From Ptychodera flava (taxonomy: Eukaryota > Hemichordata > Enteropneusta > Ptychoderidae), in contig NC_091929.1 of the NCBI RefSeq assembly GCF_041260155.1, forward strand, positions 42,600,244 to 42,664,243: DNA of 64,000 nucleotides. Reading direction: 5' to 3'. Below are positions 1 through 12,363 of the stretch, in pieces. The translations under genes were made by a program, and so were the position numbers. Under the pieces are notes generated by a model. The model did not search any database. It was not told where the DNA came from and worked only from the letters and a program-made list of their open reading frames with translations. The stretch's first letter is position 1. Every line of letters begins with the position of its first letter.

Positions 1-23
1 AAACACTGCTACATTCCTCGAAG

Positions 24-305
24 AAGGCATTTAGCCACGAAACATTCGCGCATCAGCTCAATATTTTCCCCAATATTAGTAGAGACCAAAAACAGCAAAT
101 CATGGCATGTATGACACTGTTCTACTCCAGCGAACTTGTAAGGTTGATGACCTTGATTGATCCCGTGTCAACCAAAATTGGACACAATTTGTTTTTCATT
201 TTGTTTTGTTTTATTTGCCTATCTAAATCTTTTCCAATGTCGGTAGAACCTTTCCGGAGATTTGTTCACTCTCATGCAGAGTGCCTAGTTACCCGAGAAG
301 ACAGT
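24..305. repeat. Direct repeat, copy 1 (pair with 737-1019)
   Basis: About 280 bp that recurs roughly 713 bp downstream in the same orientation, starting with AAGAAGGCATTTAG in both copies. The copies differ by scattered substitutions and small indels, so the duplication is not recent. The short reading frame over this stretch is broken in the second copy, and I see no coding signal. Nature unknown; the copy may continue left of the window. Confidence 0.75.
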
Positions 306-736
306 CGAAAGTAGTACTTGAGTTTTTTCCGGTCTGCAGCCATGCTTGTTTAGCTTGAGCTTAAGATTTGAAATATGCGTGAGAAAATACTTTCATGCTC
401 CCAAGGAAGTGTAGAGTGAGGTGACGAGTAAGCGTGAGAAACTATCGCCCTTTTCCTTGGACTAAAGAAAAGGAGCCGACCGAGTGCGGGCGCTCTTTTG
501 CCCAAAGTGAAAAAACTGCCGCCGGAGCGTAAGAGCTACCCAAAATGGCTGAATCTTTCCGTTTTTCCCTTGAAATTCAAATTAATACACTTGTTGTGTA
601 GACTTGGCTCACATTCAATCATATTATTGACCTTTTTCAACCATACAGCCGGCTAGTGGGTGAACTTTTGGATAAAACCCTCAATACGTTTGTATAGACT
701 TTAATCAGTCATAAAAAACGTTGCTATAATATTTTA

Positions 737-1019
737 AGAAGGCATTTAGACACAAAAGAATCTGGCATCCGCTCAATATTTTCCCCAAATTAGTCGGGAC
801 CGAAAATAGCAAACCATTGCATGCGTGACACTGTTCCTACTCAAGCGAACTTGTAAGGTTCATGATCTTAATTGACCCTCTGACAACAAAAAGTAGACGC
901 AATTGTTTTTCGTTTTGTTTAGTTTTATTTACCTTTCTAAACGTTTTCTAATGTCGGAGGAATTTTTCTGGAAATTTGCTCACTGTCCTGCGGTGTGCTT
1001 TGGTTACCCACGAATATAG
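737..1019. repeat. Direct repeat, copy 2 (pair with 24-305)
   Basis: Second copy of the repeat at 24-305, same orientation. Both contain the stretch ATTTTCCCCAA and a run of T-rich sequence reading TTTTGTTTTGTTT or close to it. About 430 bp of unrelated sequence with nothing recognisable lies between the copies. Confidence 0.75.
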
Positions 1020-1050
1020 TCCGTAAGGCAATTAGTCGTTCTTTATCACT

Positions 1051-1263
1051 AACACGATTGGAACTAATTTGGGATAATTGGATTTTCATATTTTGCAAAT
1101 TTCTCAAAAGTGTTAGGTGCCATATAGCTGAATGTTGCAATATCGGAAATTACTCATAAAAACAATTGTGTAATACAAAAAGAAAAGCAGATAAGATAAC
1201 ATTCGTAGATTAAATCGACCTTACTTCACCATCCAATTATCCCAAATTAGTTCCAATCGTGTT
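1051..1263. mobile_element. 213-bp MITE, family 1, copy 1
   Basis: Both ends carry an inverted repeat of about 30 bp beginning AACACGATTGGAACTAATTT and running into GGGATAATTGGAT. The interior is non-coding. The same family occurs at 3533-3736 and, in the opposite orientation and missing one end, at 42498-42660. I could not settle the target-site duplication, so the superfamily is open. It lies just downstream of the stop codon of gene E, close to that gene's likely polyadenylation signal. Confidence 0.85.
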
Positions 1264-1284
1264 CACATTTGGTAATACATGTGC

Positions 1285-1290
1285 TTTATT
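1285..1290 (-). terminator. Candidate polyadenylation signal of gene E
   Basis: AATAAA on the minus strand, about 140 bp past the stop codon of gene E at 1431. Spacing and orientation fit a cleavage/polyadenylation signal. I did not find an equally well placed AATAAA after the other copies. Confidence 0.4.
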
Positions 1291-1430
1291 TCTGAATCCT
1301 AAGTTGGGCTGATCCAAATGGTAAATCATACACGGCAGAGAAAGTCGTACATTCTCCTTGCTTATGGCAACACTGGTTTATGTGATGATAATTGTTTTCA
1401 GGTTTTCATTTGTTTGGTCGACGTATCATC

Positions 1431-4400
1431 TCAGTCCAGTAATGGTGACGATTCTGAAGCATCCATATTAACATCTTCTTTCTGGTTTTCAATGTCGTTC
1501 GACATACCATTATTTACTATAAACAAATCATACACATTAATATGAAGATGGGAAATTCGTAATTGTCAGTCGAGAAGTATAAACAATAAAATCGAAATGC
1601 ATGTCAACGCAGTACGCTGGAAAATACGTTAATGACGGCAACAACTAAAGAGTTCCTGCTGAATTTCTAAGAGAAGGTATCATTTACATAATGTTGTTCA
1701 ACACTTTTTTATGTTATACATGTTTGGAATTAAAAGTTATAATCTTTGCTGAGTCTTTCCTCACTTAAAGTTTAATCCATGCGCTTCCGTATTTAAGATT
1801 TAAACAAAATGCTACCACAAAAGGTTTGAGACACCTACGAGAGAGAAAGAGTTCCGCAATTCACCTATATTTTAAGTTTAAAGTGGCTGTTAAACCCTTT
1901 GTAACTCTACGGAAAATGAAACGTGCAATTTTCTCAAAACACGACAGTGGCAACTTCACTTCGTCTGAAGGTTTCAGAATGAGTCGACATGAGCAGCAAA
2001 CCACAAATCGGAAAACTGTCCCAATTACGGATTCAACTAAACAAAAAAATCAACTCTAGTATTTAAGACTAGAAGATTATGGTTCTTGAACAAAAATGAT
2101 GACAGGAATGTACTATGCAAAGAATGAGGAAAATAACAACACTTGGACATGACATTACATTGTCAAGGAGACTCGAACACTGTCAAGTTTTGATGACATA
2201 AACATAAACCAATCTGTGTACTGACTGAATAACCGTTAACTACATTAATAAAGACATAGGTTTTGGTGAAAACATTTTTGTATTTCCATAAATGTTCATT
2301 TGCATGTTGTCACTAACTACAGGTTGAAAATTACACGTACCCAAGCTGGGGTTTCCTTCAGTTGTATCAGTTGGTAACACAACGATGGCATTGCCTTCTT
2401 TAGTTTGCATAGTCTTCAATGAAATCTGAGATGGCTCGAGCGAACCAGGTGCGGGTCCGAGAACAAAGTGCACCTGAAAGAATTTTCATCGTAAAAGCTG
2501 ATCATTTTCTGATCTGAGTTAACTATAAATCTTGTGAAAATGTACGATAAGTCATAATGATACAACTTTTACAGTAAAAAGTAAATCACTCCTTAAAGTG
2601 GCACTCCCACTTGATTATGACCCGAAATCCCCCGAAGGTTTGTTGTTGTGCTGATTGACGATATTCTAGGGAGTCCATAATAAGTTCGAACAGCGCAATT
2701 TTACCTCCCAGTGCGAAGACTTTAGGCCTATATGCAGCATTATGCCTTCACTTGAGGTAAGCTTTTTTAAAACTTCTCATTAGTTTTTGTCGTTTTCATT
2801 ATTCTCAATCACTTCTATTATATTTTTAACCAATACCTCATAGATATCAGTTTTTACGTGTAAAATATTAGCCGCTTCTGATGACTACATTTTGTCGTCT
2901 GCCACACAGTTGCGCGTGGTTCGATACAAAGCGGCCGCCGCGTGGTATGCGTGCATAACACGCGGCGGCCGCTATGTATCAACCGCACTTATCTGTGCTA
3001 GTCACCTATGCGAATTCTGGTGGAATCAGCAAACTTTGTTTTCCGTTTTTTCTCAGAGTCAGTAAGACTCAGCTTTCCCCAACGGGGCATGACCGATCAC
3101 CGATGCGGTTAGTACTGTGGCGTACAGCAGCGTTAGCGTAGACTCGTACTCCATAGCTTAGTTGACAATGGCCCCAGTGCCGAACGTTCGATGTTCGGAA
3201 GCTGAATTTAGGTGGGCCACCGGAATTCAAACTTTTACTTTTTTGAGGACATGTTTTTATCGATATCTCGCGATCCGCGCGCAGTCGCCACGTCAAATAT
3301 CGACCGTTGGCATTAAAAACATGTGTTTTAAAAATGTTACCAAGTGGGAGTGCCTCTTTAAAAACTAAAAGCTTTGAAACTAAGGGATGTGGAAAAATCA
3401 CAAATAACAGTTTTAAATTGAAAAGAACACTTACAGTTGCCACCGACTCGCAATTGAAAATCATAGGCAACATAGATCATTGAAATGCGATATAGCTATT
3501 ATCATATTGCAACAAAAGCCAACTAACAAAATTTGAACTAATTTGGGATAATTGGATCTTCATATTTTTCAAATTTCCCAAAAATGTTATGTGCTCTATA
3601 GCTGAATGTTGCAAAATTACAAATTACTCTAAAAAATAAGTGTATAACTTGAAAAGAAAAGCAGTGAGCTTACATTTGCAGATTAAACATACATTACTTC
3701 AGCATCCAATTATCCCAAATTAGTTCCAATCGTGTTAACTATTAATGTCAAAGGTGACTTCTCATGACGCCTATGCATGTTCGTAAATTCTCCACTGCCA
3801 AGATGTAACAAACAAAACGAACAAGCAAGGTGAACAGGAAAGATTATGAAAATATATGTCAATACAGTACGACAATTGGATATGATAGACTATAAATTAC
3901 GTTGATTCAATTCAAAGATCTGTCGGAGCGACAACGATTTCGTAAATTTATATTTGTTGTGACGGAGTACTTATCACGGGCATAAGAAAACATGATACCT
4001 GTGTAGGCTTGCAGCATGATATGCCGTCTCTGCAACATCCCCCTAAGCAAGATCGGGTCTGAGAAGTCTGTTGAAGAAAAAGGAAATATCAGGACCTTTT
4101 TTTATACTAGCATGAGTATCATGTGATATCCAAATTATGGCAAGGTAAGATGATGAACAGTTATCTTGCATAGTGTAATATATGACGGTTTATTCAATAG
4201 CTGTCAAAGCAACCAATTTTGACATTTGATGGTTGATATCTCTGCGATTTAGTGAAACTGGCAAAGAAATACTACTTAAACTCTTAAAGACTTGCTTGGT
4301 TGACAACAGTTTATTAATAATACCTGCTAATTGTATCTGCATTATAAGATTTTTGTAAAACTGATACGGCTATAAAGAATTATCTCATGATGCCATCATC

Positions 4401-6985
4401 ATGTAAAATACCCTGCTGAAACTGTCGTGCAAAGATTACTGCTGATCATTTTATAAGATTGTGAATTTATCATATGAATTTACTGCCGAAAATATTATAG
4501 AATATATCAAAACTAATGCAAGAAGTTAACAGTGGCCCTGAAAAAAGGCATTAAGATATATAATTTGTTGATAGTCTCAAATGTTCCTGTACTCTGAGCT
4601 TTCAGTTAGCTCGACACAATATACAACGCAAAGTTTAATTCACAATGCGTTCATAATACCATTCATGAAACCTTTGTCACAAATATTTGCTCAAATTAAT
4701 TTTATACAGGTAAATTTCCTGCGAAAATGTTACTGGCAAACACAAGAGGTGAACACTCAGTGCACTATGATGTTTGGCACTAGTATTCCAGGACAACAAG
4801 GATCAGCCTTGGAGACGGCCAGCTGTCAAAGCTTGCCCACACAGGTATAATTACCTTCAAATTGTCGTTGCAAATAGAACAAAACCGTGCATTTGACACA
4901 CATTAACAGTACCTGTATTTCTATTTCATATAGTGATCGATTTTGAGTGGAAGAATGTAACTGTTCTTATGGCCTTGATATGCTATGCCCTCGGGGTCAT
5001 TGTAAATATCATATTGTAATAAGTATGCATTCTTAATGTCTTGAATATTGCTATCTCTGATGTTTTAGAAATGACATTTTTAAAAACTAAACATGTTAAC
5101 TTTATGTTCTCATAATCACACTAACCTGGCTGCAACATTTCTTGCAGTTACGGCTACAGAGAATTCCATTTATGAAGGCTGCAATCGCTTCACACACAGC
5201 CATCATCAGTATGAAAGTATCAATAGCCTGTTTTTTATGCTTTAAGAATGAAAGAAGAATAATCACTATTAAGACATTTGAATTCACAAGCAGCAAATGG
5301 GATTAAAGTTCATATGCAACTCTTCAGATATTTGCATTCAGCTTTATTACAATGCTCACACAAATCATGAAAAAAGTAGCAGAACGACATAATTCTAAAG
5401 CTTTTGCCGGTTTGCTATTCTATTTACATTTCTTTATTTACAAGGTCAAGTTCAGGAGCACAAAAATGCAAGTTGCGTTTCGAGGCCACCAGCCCATATG
5501 CAAGGGGGTTACAACAGATTGTAATAACGATCACCAAGTACAAATGCATACAGTGAAGCTGAAAATGTTCAAGTTTAGGCATGTGATGTGCATGTATTGA
5601 TACACAAGATGGTGTCACATACCACTGTCCTTGTACAGTCATAATCTTTATGATCACATCTGTATCTCCAACTGTCCTCAGCGCCCAATCCTACCGCCAT
5701 GACAGTTACTAACACAACTGCACAGAATGTTGCAGACATAAATGAAAAGATCATTGTAGTCAGCGCCTGTCGATAATAATTGTAGACATTGTGATAATAC
5801 ATATCAAAGCAAATGAGGATGAAAATGAATAAAATAAAAAAATTAAGCATATCCAAAACATACAAATGCCGACAACAATGCAGTAGATATAACATTTTCA
5901 GGCACATTTCTGTCCATGAGCGCTATGTAATTTCCCGCCTGACTGCCTATCATATGGGGACAACTCCAGTAAATTGCGTTCAACAGTATGCACGCATACT
6001 TGATAAAGAAAATCTCGCCCATAAATATTGAAATATATATCAGCCTTTCTTGAACCTGCATATGCAGTTTTGGTGGAAAGGAATATTCGCACTCTTGGGT
6101 AATAAATTTCTAAAGATTCTGGAATAAAAGATTCTTTTGAACAGTTACAGAACAATGATTCCTACCATGTCACTCGTTTTCCTCGTGGCTGATATGATAC
6201 CAATCAATCCTGTTGTTATTGACTGCAAAATATGTAACATGAAGTTCTGGTCAGAAAACAACATGAATCGTATAGAACGAGTCCTTTGAGTAAAGAAAGG
6301 TGCCTACGAAAGTCATGTAAACTACAAGCTTTAAATTTGCCGTTTATATTTATTAAAATACGTATCCCTCTCACCGGAGGAAAGACTGGTAAAATTGAAG
6401 TCATATTTTGTTTTTCTTTCGTCTCTTTGATTAACATTCATTAGCAGACATTATAAATCAGCCTTTACATTCTTGTCATTCAATTCACTCGGAAGTCACA
6501 CCTTTTCTAAAAATATCCTTAAACATTTTCGCTTTATTTTTAATGTTTTCTGATGTTCATTCTATCTTTATTTAGGTCTTTAATTTTTCCTCTTTGCTGT
6601 AATCTTCTCTTTGGGTCTGTAAGTCTTTTCTACCACACCAGTATTACACATCTTAACATTGCATTGACATTGCATTGCATTGACGATGTTATAGTACTCC
6701 AATCACAGAAAAATATGCTCTATAGTACCCAACACAACATTTCATACATGCCCTGCCAATATTGCCGAGATATTATATTCAACTACCTACCAATACTCCA
6801 CCATACATTGGTATGCCGAGATGAGCAAAATGACAACCAGTATTAATTGCCACAATGCCTGCGAAGATTAGAATCCCACCAAACAGAATTTGGCTGCAGG
6901 CCATCGTTATCAAGGTGAATGATTTAACAGGGGAATTCACATTTCTGCCCTTCGACAGCTTGTCATCGATGGGCTCTTTACCCAT
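1431..6985 (-). CDS. Gene E: MS4A/CD20-like four-pass membrane protein, seven exons, complete (265 aa)
   Basis: Coding exons, in transcription order: 6985-6791, 6222-6166, 5766-5623, 5239-5126, 4067-3999, 2473-2341, 1516-1431. All joins use GT-AG sites and keep one open frame. The start is the ATG after GAGACAAG, as in the other copies. Membrane segments fall near residues 24-47, 57-77, 85-110 and 139-162. Residues near 60 read MPMYGGVL-like sequence (IPMYGGVL), matching the G-P-x-W/Y-G-G region of MS4A proteins. The tail has CKKCCSQ, then CC pairs in exon 5 and ends ESSPLLD, an acidic-dileucine motif. E is the most diverged copy: exon 3 is 13-14 codons shorter than in C/D and A/B, its loop has no N-glycosylation sequon, and exon 4 is 7 codons shorter. 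Intron 5 carries two transposons. The family is inferred from topology and motifs, not from a search; the function is probably membrane trafficking or signalling, but this is not shown. Confidence 0.8.
2597..3357. mobile_element. TTAA-flanked inverted-repeat element (761 bp), non-coding
   Basis: The ends are inverted repeats: AGTGGCACTCCCACTTG on the left and its near complement on the right. TTAA sits immediately outside both ends (2593-2596 and 3358-3361). TTAA duplication is typical of piggyBac-like and Kolobok-like DNA transposons; which of these is open. The interior is GC-richer than its surroundings and contains the 22-bp-arm palindrome at 2923-2980. It lies in intron 5 of gene E and encodes no transposase that I can see. 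Confidence 0.8.
2923..2980. repeat. GC-rich palindrome inside the TTAA element
   Basis: Arms of 22 bp (2923-2944 and 2959-2980) built around GCGGCCGCCGCGTG pair almost perfectly, with a 14-base loop. It is far richer in CpG than the surrounding intron. Confidence 0.85.
3533..3736. mobile_element. MITE, family 1, copy 2
   Basis: Same family and orientation as 1051-1263. The right inverted repeat is full length (ending CCAATCGTGTT). The left one begins at TTTGAACTAATTT, so its outer few bases have diverged. It lies in intron 5 of gene E. Confidence 0.85.
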
Positions 6986-7585
6986 CTTGTCTCAATATTT
7001 TTTGCCGAGTAAATGTGAATGTTTCTGTATAAAGAGAAATAATATGTAATAATAAGCAGAATGTGACCTGCTGGGTACATTTACAGTAAAAAGAAGTTTT
7101 CACATGTAATTTTGAGGAGGTGTGTTGCATAAAGTTTACGGAAGAAGGTACGTAAATGTTTATGAAACAGCTTAAAAGATAGAAAGTAATGTTAAGAATT
7201 TTTATAATATTTGATATTGCTGGCCGTCTGATTCTCCCACTTTCATTACCCTTCAAGAACATTCCGAATTGATTTCCGATACCTGAAGTCAAGCATGAAA
7301 TGCTTAAACTTGAATTGCATTTTCATTAAGCTGGGTAAGTATTGTTGCCAATGTAACTTATCTCATACAGAGGATAATGCACCAAGCTGTCACCGATAAA
7401 ACAGCAAATGCGACATTATTATAGACAGCAAAAATCTTACTTAAATGTTGATTTAAACATAAAACACATACACAACTAATTAGCGGCAAATATACAAGGA
7501 CAGTGATTGTTTGTATGAGCATTACAATTTATTAAGGGCCTGTTTTGCCACAATTCAGATAATGAACATGAGAATTTGAATATTA

Positions 7586-8272
7586 GTCGCGCCAGCGGCT
7601 TACTGACTACGCATGCGCTTATTCATAATATACTATGCGAGTAACCGGAAGTGTACCCTTCTTTCTCATTGGGCGCCGCCATGTTTTTTTTTTTTTGAGT
7701 ACTCGTAAATAAACAAATACGAAACAAATATTATGATATAACATGCCTTTTATAAAATATACCTCTTTTATTAGCCAGTAAATGTTATTATACACTTTGT
7801 CGCTGATACAAAGTATCGTTGATACAGATAAACGGAGAAAACTGTCGTGCATATGAACGGGGGCATACGCAAAGAATGCTGGGATTGAATTATAGAATAG
7901 CGTCCCCTGTGTCAATAATTAGATTCAAAAAATGCAAGTTTTTAGACGGAACGCTATAGTTTTCAGCTTGCAAGTGGAAGGTGGGCAGTGCGGTTACCAT
8001 TGCAATGATAAATATTGCATAATACGTCCCTTGTTTAACGCCATAGGCTGTTATCATTGTAAAAATTGCCAATTTTTGTCCAAAATTTTTACACGCTACA
8101 GAAAATCTATACCTGCCCTGCTGCAGGTTTGACGTCGTGTAAGTACGTGAACTGCTTTCATCAGAGGGAAACTGGGCATAGTTGTCATATAAACGTTTAT
8201 GAAGTAACAATTACAGTTTATCATGAATCAATACAAATAACATTGCCAATCTTAACCCCTGGCGCGACACCA
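7586..8272. mobile_element. Possible inverted-repeat element
   Basis: GTCGCGCCAG at the left end is matched by CTGGCGCGAC at the right end, about 690 bp apart. The inverted repeats are short and I could not identify a target duplication, so this may be chance in a locally CpG-rich stretch. Confidence 0.3.
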
Positions 8273-10258
8273 AGGGCTGAGCCCTATATAATATTATCAG
8301 AATTTATTTTAACTATACAAGTAAATGTTGATCAAGAGCTGCATTAAGGTTTATGATAGGGTGAATTATTTTATCTTCCATATCTCTTGTATAATGTGAT
8401 CTCTTTGGCACTTCGGGTCTGATGCTAGCTTCACCTAGTGATACAAAGACACATATAGAAATAGGAGAAACTGTATTTGGGTGATAGTATCTATCAATTT
8501 TGTCTACGTAGAACAGGTATCTATTTAGTTCTTTGAAAGACTAAAGATCCCTAGTAGCTCAGTCTCAGCGAGTCAAAGGAGTGATCCCCTATCCCTATAT
8601 AGGAACAGAAACAAGTAGTGGAGAATCCGGGTATATGTATAATTAAGTTAAGGTGATGTGTGGCACTCTTAATCTGCCAAACTTACATCTTTTCGAAAAA
8701 GGACTCTTTCTGTATAATTGAAAGTGCACGTTTCTTTTATTCCCTTTACTTTGTCTTCATCACCTAACCGTGAGTATATTTATGTTTATATTTCCAAATG
8801 TCTTGTTTTCTCAAATGCTAATATTTCACATTATGATACCACTTTTGTCACTGAAAGTTATTTTTTTTAGGCACAGTAATCACATAGAAATACACCTTGA
8901 AAATTGTCTTTACATCATGCAGCGTATGGATATATTCTAGGAATTTGCAAACTTTTATCTTTTGACGTACCAGGCATTACTAGATGGGTCAAATATCCTA
9001 AAACGTTGCTCAAAAATTGTCTTAGACCCCAGACAAATAAAAACTAAAAAAAGCGTATTTTAATTGAAATTTTAAAATGGGTTTATGACAAAAGCTGCTC
9101 AAGGTTATTCTGTCTATTAAATATTAATAGTTCTATTTATTTATTAACAGAGAACATGACCAACTATGTTCCTCGACAATTGAATTTTGCCCTACTAGAC
9201 CTTTGGTCGAGAGCAACCTAAAGTTAGGTTGACCCTTTACCAAAAGTTAGGATTTTAGGATACACATATTGCCACAAGTTACAGTAAGCAAACTGGCATG
9301 GCCATGGGGCATATCAACATTCAATAAGATGAGGTTTATCACCATCACATAGTTCGAGTCCTTGATGTCTTAATTGAGAGCTTGATGTTGTCATTAATTG
9401 CCATTGGCATCTCATTGGACCGGTCAAAAGCTAAGACCTATGACCGGTTTAGGTATTGTCTGGAAGCATTCCTGCCATACAAGCTTGTCACCCTAGCCTG
9501 TTATGGTCCTCCATTGTCACACAAGCCAATCACTGAGCATCTTTGACGTGTGAGAGCATGATTATTTTGAATGGGGTTCACAGATTCGCTCCTGGCTGCA
9601 AGATTACCATACATATAATTGCTGCTGAAACAGTATGTTATTTTCCATTTCCTCATTTCAAACAATTTTATTTCCATATTTTTAAAACATTTAGTAGAGT
9701 AAAAACAGCTGTATGTCAATTACATCGGCCTGAGCTACTTAGGAAGGAATAAGGGTCAAATTAACAAAAGTCGGGCTCCAGATGACCGGAACTTAGGGTC
9801 TTTTGACTAGGAACCCAGTCGAACTCATAAAGCTACAATCTCTACGTAGTACCTTTGATCCCTGAGGATCTTTTTTGTACAATCGTCCACAGTAATACGT
9901 TTACTGTAAACATACAAGATTACTTTATCTACCATGTTGACATTTGCAAGTACACCTGTCAGGGAGTTAAATCTACCGCCATACATCAATTTCCTCTTGC
10001 CTCATGCCCATGTTAAAGCCATGACTTCTGTCAATATATTGTTGCCCCTGCTCATGCTAAAAGTCGGTTAAGATTACTACATTCAGCCAAGTTACCTTAC
10101 AGGTGAAGCGTTCTCCATATTTGAATCATCGAGTTTGGAAGGAACTTCTGTAAGCACAATTTATCATGTCCGTGCCTGGGGTCCCTCAGCTTGGAACTGT
10201 CTTCTGACTACATCGTACCATTCAACAAAGTTTTCTTGTGGGTGAAATGTGAACTTAC

Positions 10259-10600
10259 CTTATTGTTGCAGATAGTTACCCCAATCACCGCAGTCAAAAT
10301 ATACGCACAAACTGTCATGGAGGGATTGTGGATAGTTATAATATTAAAATGGCTTACGTGGTATAAATGTTTATCAAATTTAGTTAATATGTATTGATCA
10401 TTTGATCTCTGAACCAGAGTGGGTACAAAATCTATGCCTGTGGGCCACAGCTGAAACATCATAATACTGAATGTTCGGGCTGTCCATAGTGTTTTGTGTC
10501 GCTGAATTGTTTTCCCTTGACGTGGTGACACGTTGGTGACACATGATGTGAGTGTGATCTCAACCAAACCAGTCACCCATCCATGCAGAGTTCAATTATT
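10259..10600 (-). promoter_or_regulatory. Conserved upstream block of gene E (candidate 5' exon/promoter)
   Basis: One of four aligned blocks lying 2-3.5 kb upstream of the start codons of E, D, C and B (others at 22740, 33707 and 45796). On the minus strand the shared core reads like ACATCATGTGTCACCAACGT, and each block ends in a splice-donor-like site; here AATAAG|GTAAGT. No frame stays open in all four, so a non-coding first exon or promoter is more likely than coding sequence. E is the most diverged member. Confidence 0.4.
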
Positions 10601-10642
10601 AGTGTTAGCACTGATGATCGCAAAGAGATATTCGAGTTTTTA
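10586..10642. repeat. 57-bp direct repeat, left copy
   Basis: Shares CTGATGATCGCAAAGAGATA and flanking bases with 12165-12223 in the same orientation. The 1.5 kb between the copies (10643-12164) has no counterpart in the other intervals, which suggests an insertion or a local duplication event. I recognise no coding or terminal repeats in it. Confidence 0.8.
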
Positions 10643-12164
10643 TCAAAGTTTAGTGCCTGAAACTAACCTATCAAATAACGGTCTTATCTGACGTTGACGT
10701 AATGTAAATATACTCAAACCAGTAATCACACCCTGCCTTGCTACAAATAGAACAAGCTCAAAGTCTCATCAAACCAGTCTGAGACGAGCACAGATAGCGA
10801 TGACTCAGTACGTACTGTCTACTAGTTTACGCACGAGCAAGTCATCATGTTGAACCAAGCACATAAGAGAGGAATCTATCAACACAGGAGAGTAAACAAA
10901 AATCACTGCAGCTTACTTCTGGTATCAACTCTAGAGTCGTTTTCTAATGATACTCCTCATGGTCTATAAAACGACCAACTAAAACAAATCCTTACAAAAT
11001 CATAGCTCGTTATGTAACTTTGACCAATATGTGAAGGAGTAAGTATTCCGTCATATCGCATCCGACGACCGAAAAAACCCTAAGAGTAAATTCAAACACA
11101 CTTCGCCCACATTGCTCAAACAGCTTAAAGGTTTCACGATAGCAGTATAAACAATGGGGACTATGCCTAAAAAAAGATTATAAAATAATTTTTGCTTAAC
11201 TTGTCTTCATTTTGTGCCACAATTAATCGTACAAAACCAAGATGCATTCTGTCATCTAATTGGTACTACAATCAACCAACCTAAAAAGATAGCTGAGCAA
11301 AACAAAAACTCATCCGGCAAAGAAAGTACAAAACTGAGAAAGCTGTCGTATAACTAATCAAAGTTGGCGGCTTAAATTAAATAAACCAATATTCTCCTCA
11401 AACCAAACTGATGAAAATGGCCATCTACAGTAAATGTTGTTATCGGAACCATGAAACCTTGGAATGGCTAAAAACAGAGAAATAAGATGGGGTATTTCTC
11501 GAAACAACCCTTCACAACATGCTTTTCAAACACTGGAAAGCAGGCACAAATATCGATCCGAAATCTGTTACAAAGTCCAAGAAAAATTGACGTTAAACCA
11601 AAAGTTCGGATAATCGATCTAAGTGCTTTAAACAAAATCGTTGACAGATTAGTACAGCATTTACTGTAAACACAACGACCACTAACAAAGCTCAAATATG
11701 CCCTAACACAAAAATCCATATAAGCGTCTAAAAACTCCTGTCGATACAGGGTCATTTTAATTATGACACCACACACCAGATCGCTCACTATGGAGTCAGT
11801 CAAGTGTGACTAACTCCTTCAATAACGAATCTCGCTTCTCCTCTTTTAGGGAAGATGACTTTATCACACAACCAAGCGTAGGGAATACATGACAAGAGAA
11901 CGAATGATGAAGGAATCCGACTTTGGTTCCAAAACACCGTTGAGACGAATCAGTCAATCATAAAAGCGGTTTATCGGGGACCAAGATCACATGACTAGGG
12001 TCAAAGCACTATAGATTCACAGGTGTCTCGCAATGTAAATGATCCTTTTATTCACCATATCACTTGGTAGAGCCGATGTGTGAAGTATCCTTCATTTCCT
12101 TTATAAACATTAACACCATGTTAGCATATCAACAAAACACGTTCACAGCAACTAATCACCAATC

Positions 12165-12223
12165 CAGAGTTCAATTTATTAGTGTTAGAACTGATGATCG
12201 CAAAGAGATATTCGAGTGTTTAT
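12165..12223. repeat. 57-bp direct repeat, right copy
   Basis: Right-hand copy of the repeat at 10586-10642, differing by one indel and a few substitutions. It is too long to be an ordinary target-site duplication. Confidence 0.8.
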
Positions 12224-12363
12224 TCTCCTATGAACAAATTACAATATTGTAAGCTGAAAATCTACAGCCTAAAATATTCATCGCAGCATCTTTCACAAGA
12301 TCGTTCGAAATAGGCTACTGCAAATTTTGTTCCGAATCATGTACCAGTAAATACCAGACTATT

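Noticed and set aside
7686-7697. Poly-T run as the tail of a retroposon
   Set aside because: Short run with no body or target duplication recognisable beside it.
8555-8620. tRNA-like stretch (TAGCTCAGTCTCAGCG)
   Set aside because: Resembles an A box but no B box at the right spacing and no cloverleaf could be drawn.
10208-10576. 122-codon open frame on the minus strand upstream of gene E, with partly similar frames near 22926, 33807 and 45871
   Set aside because: The similarity comes from the shared duplication unit. Frames shift between copies by single-base indels and stops differ, so it is not a conserved protein. Kept only as a candidate regulatory block.
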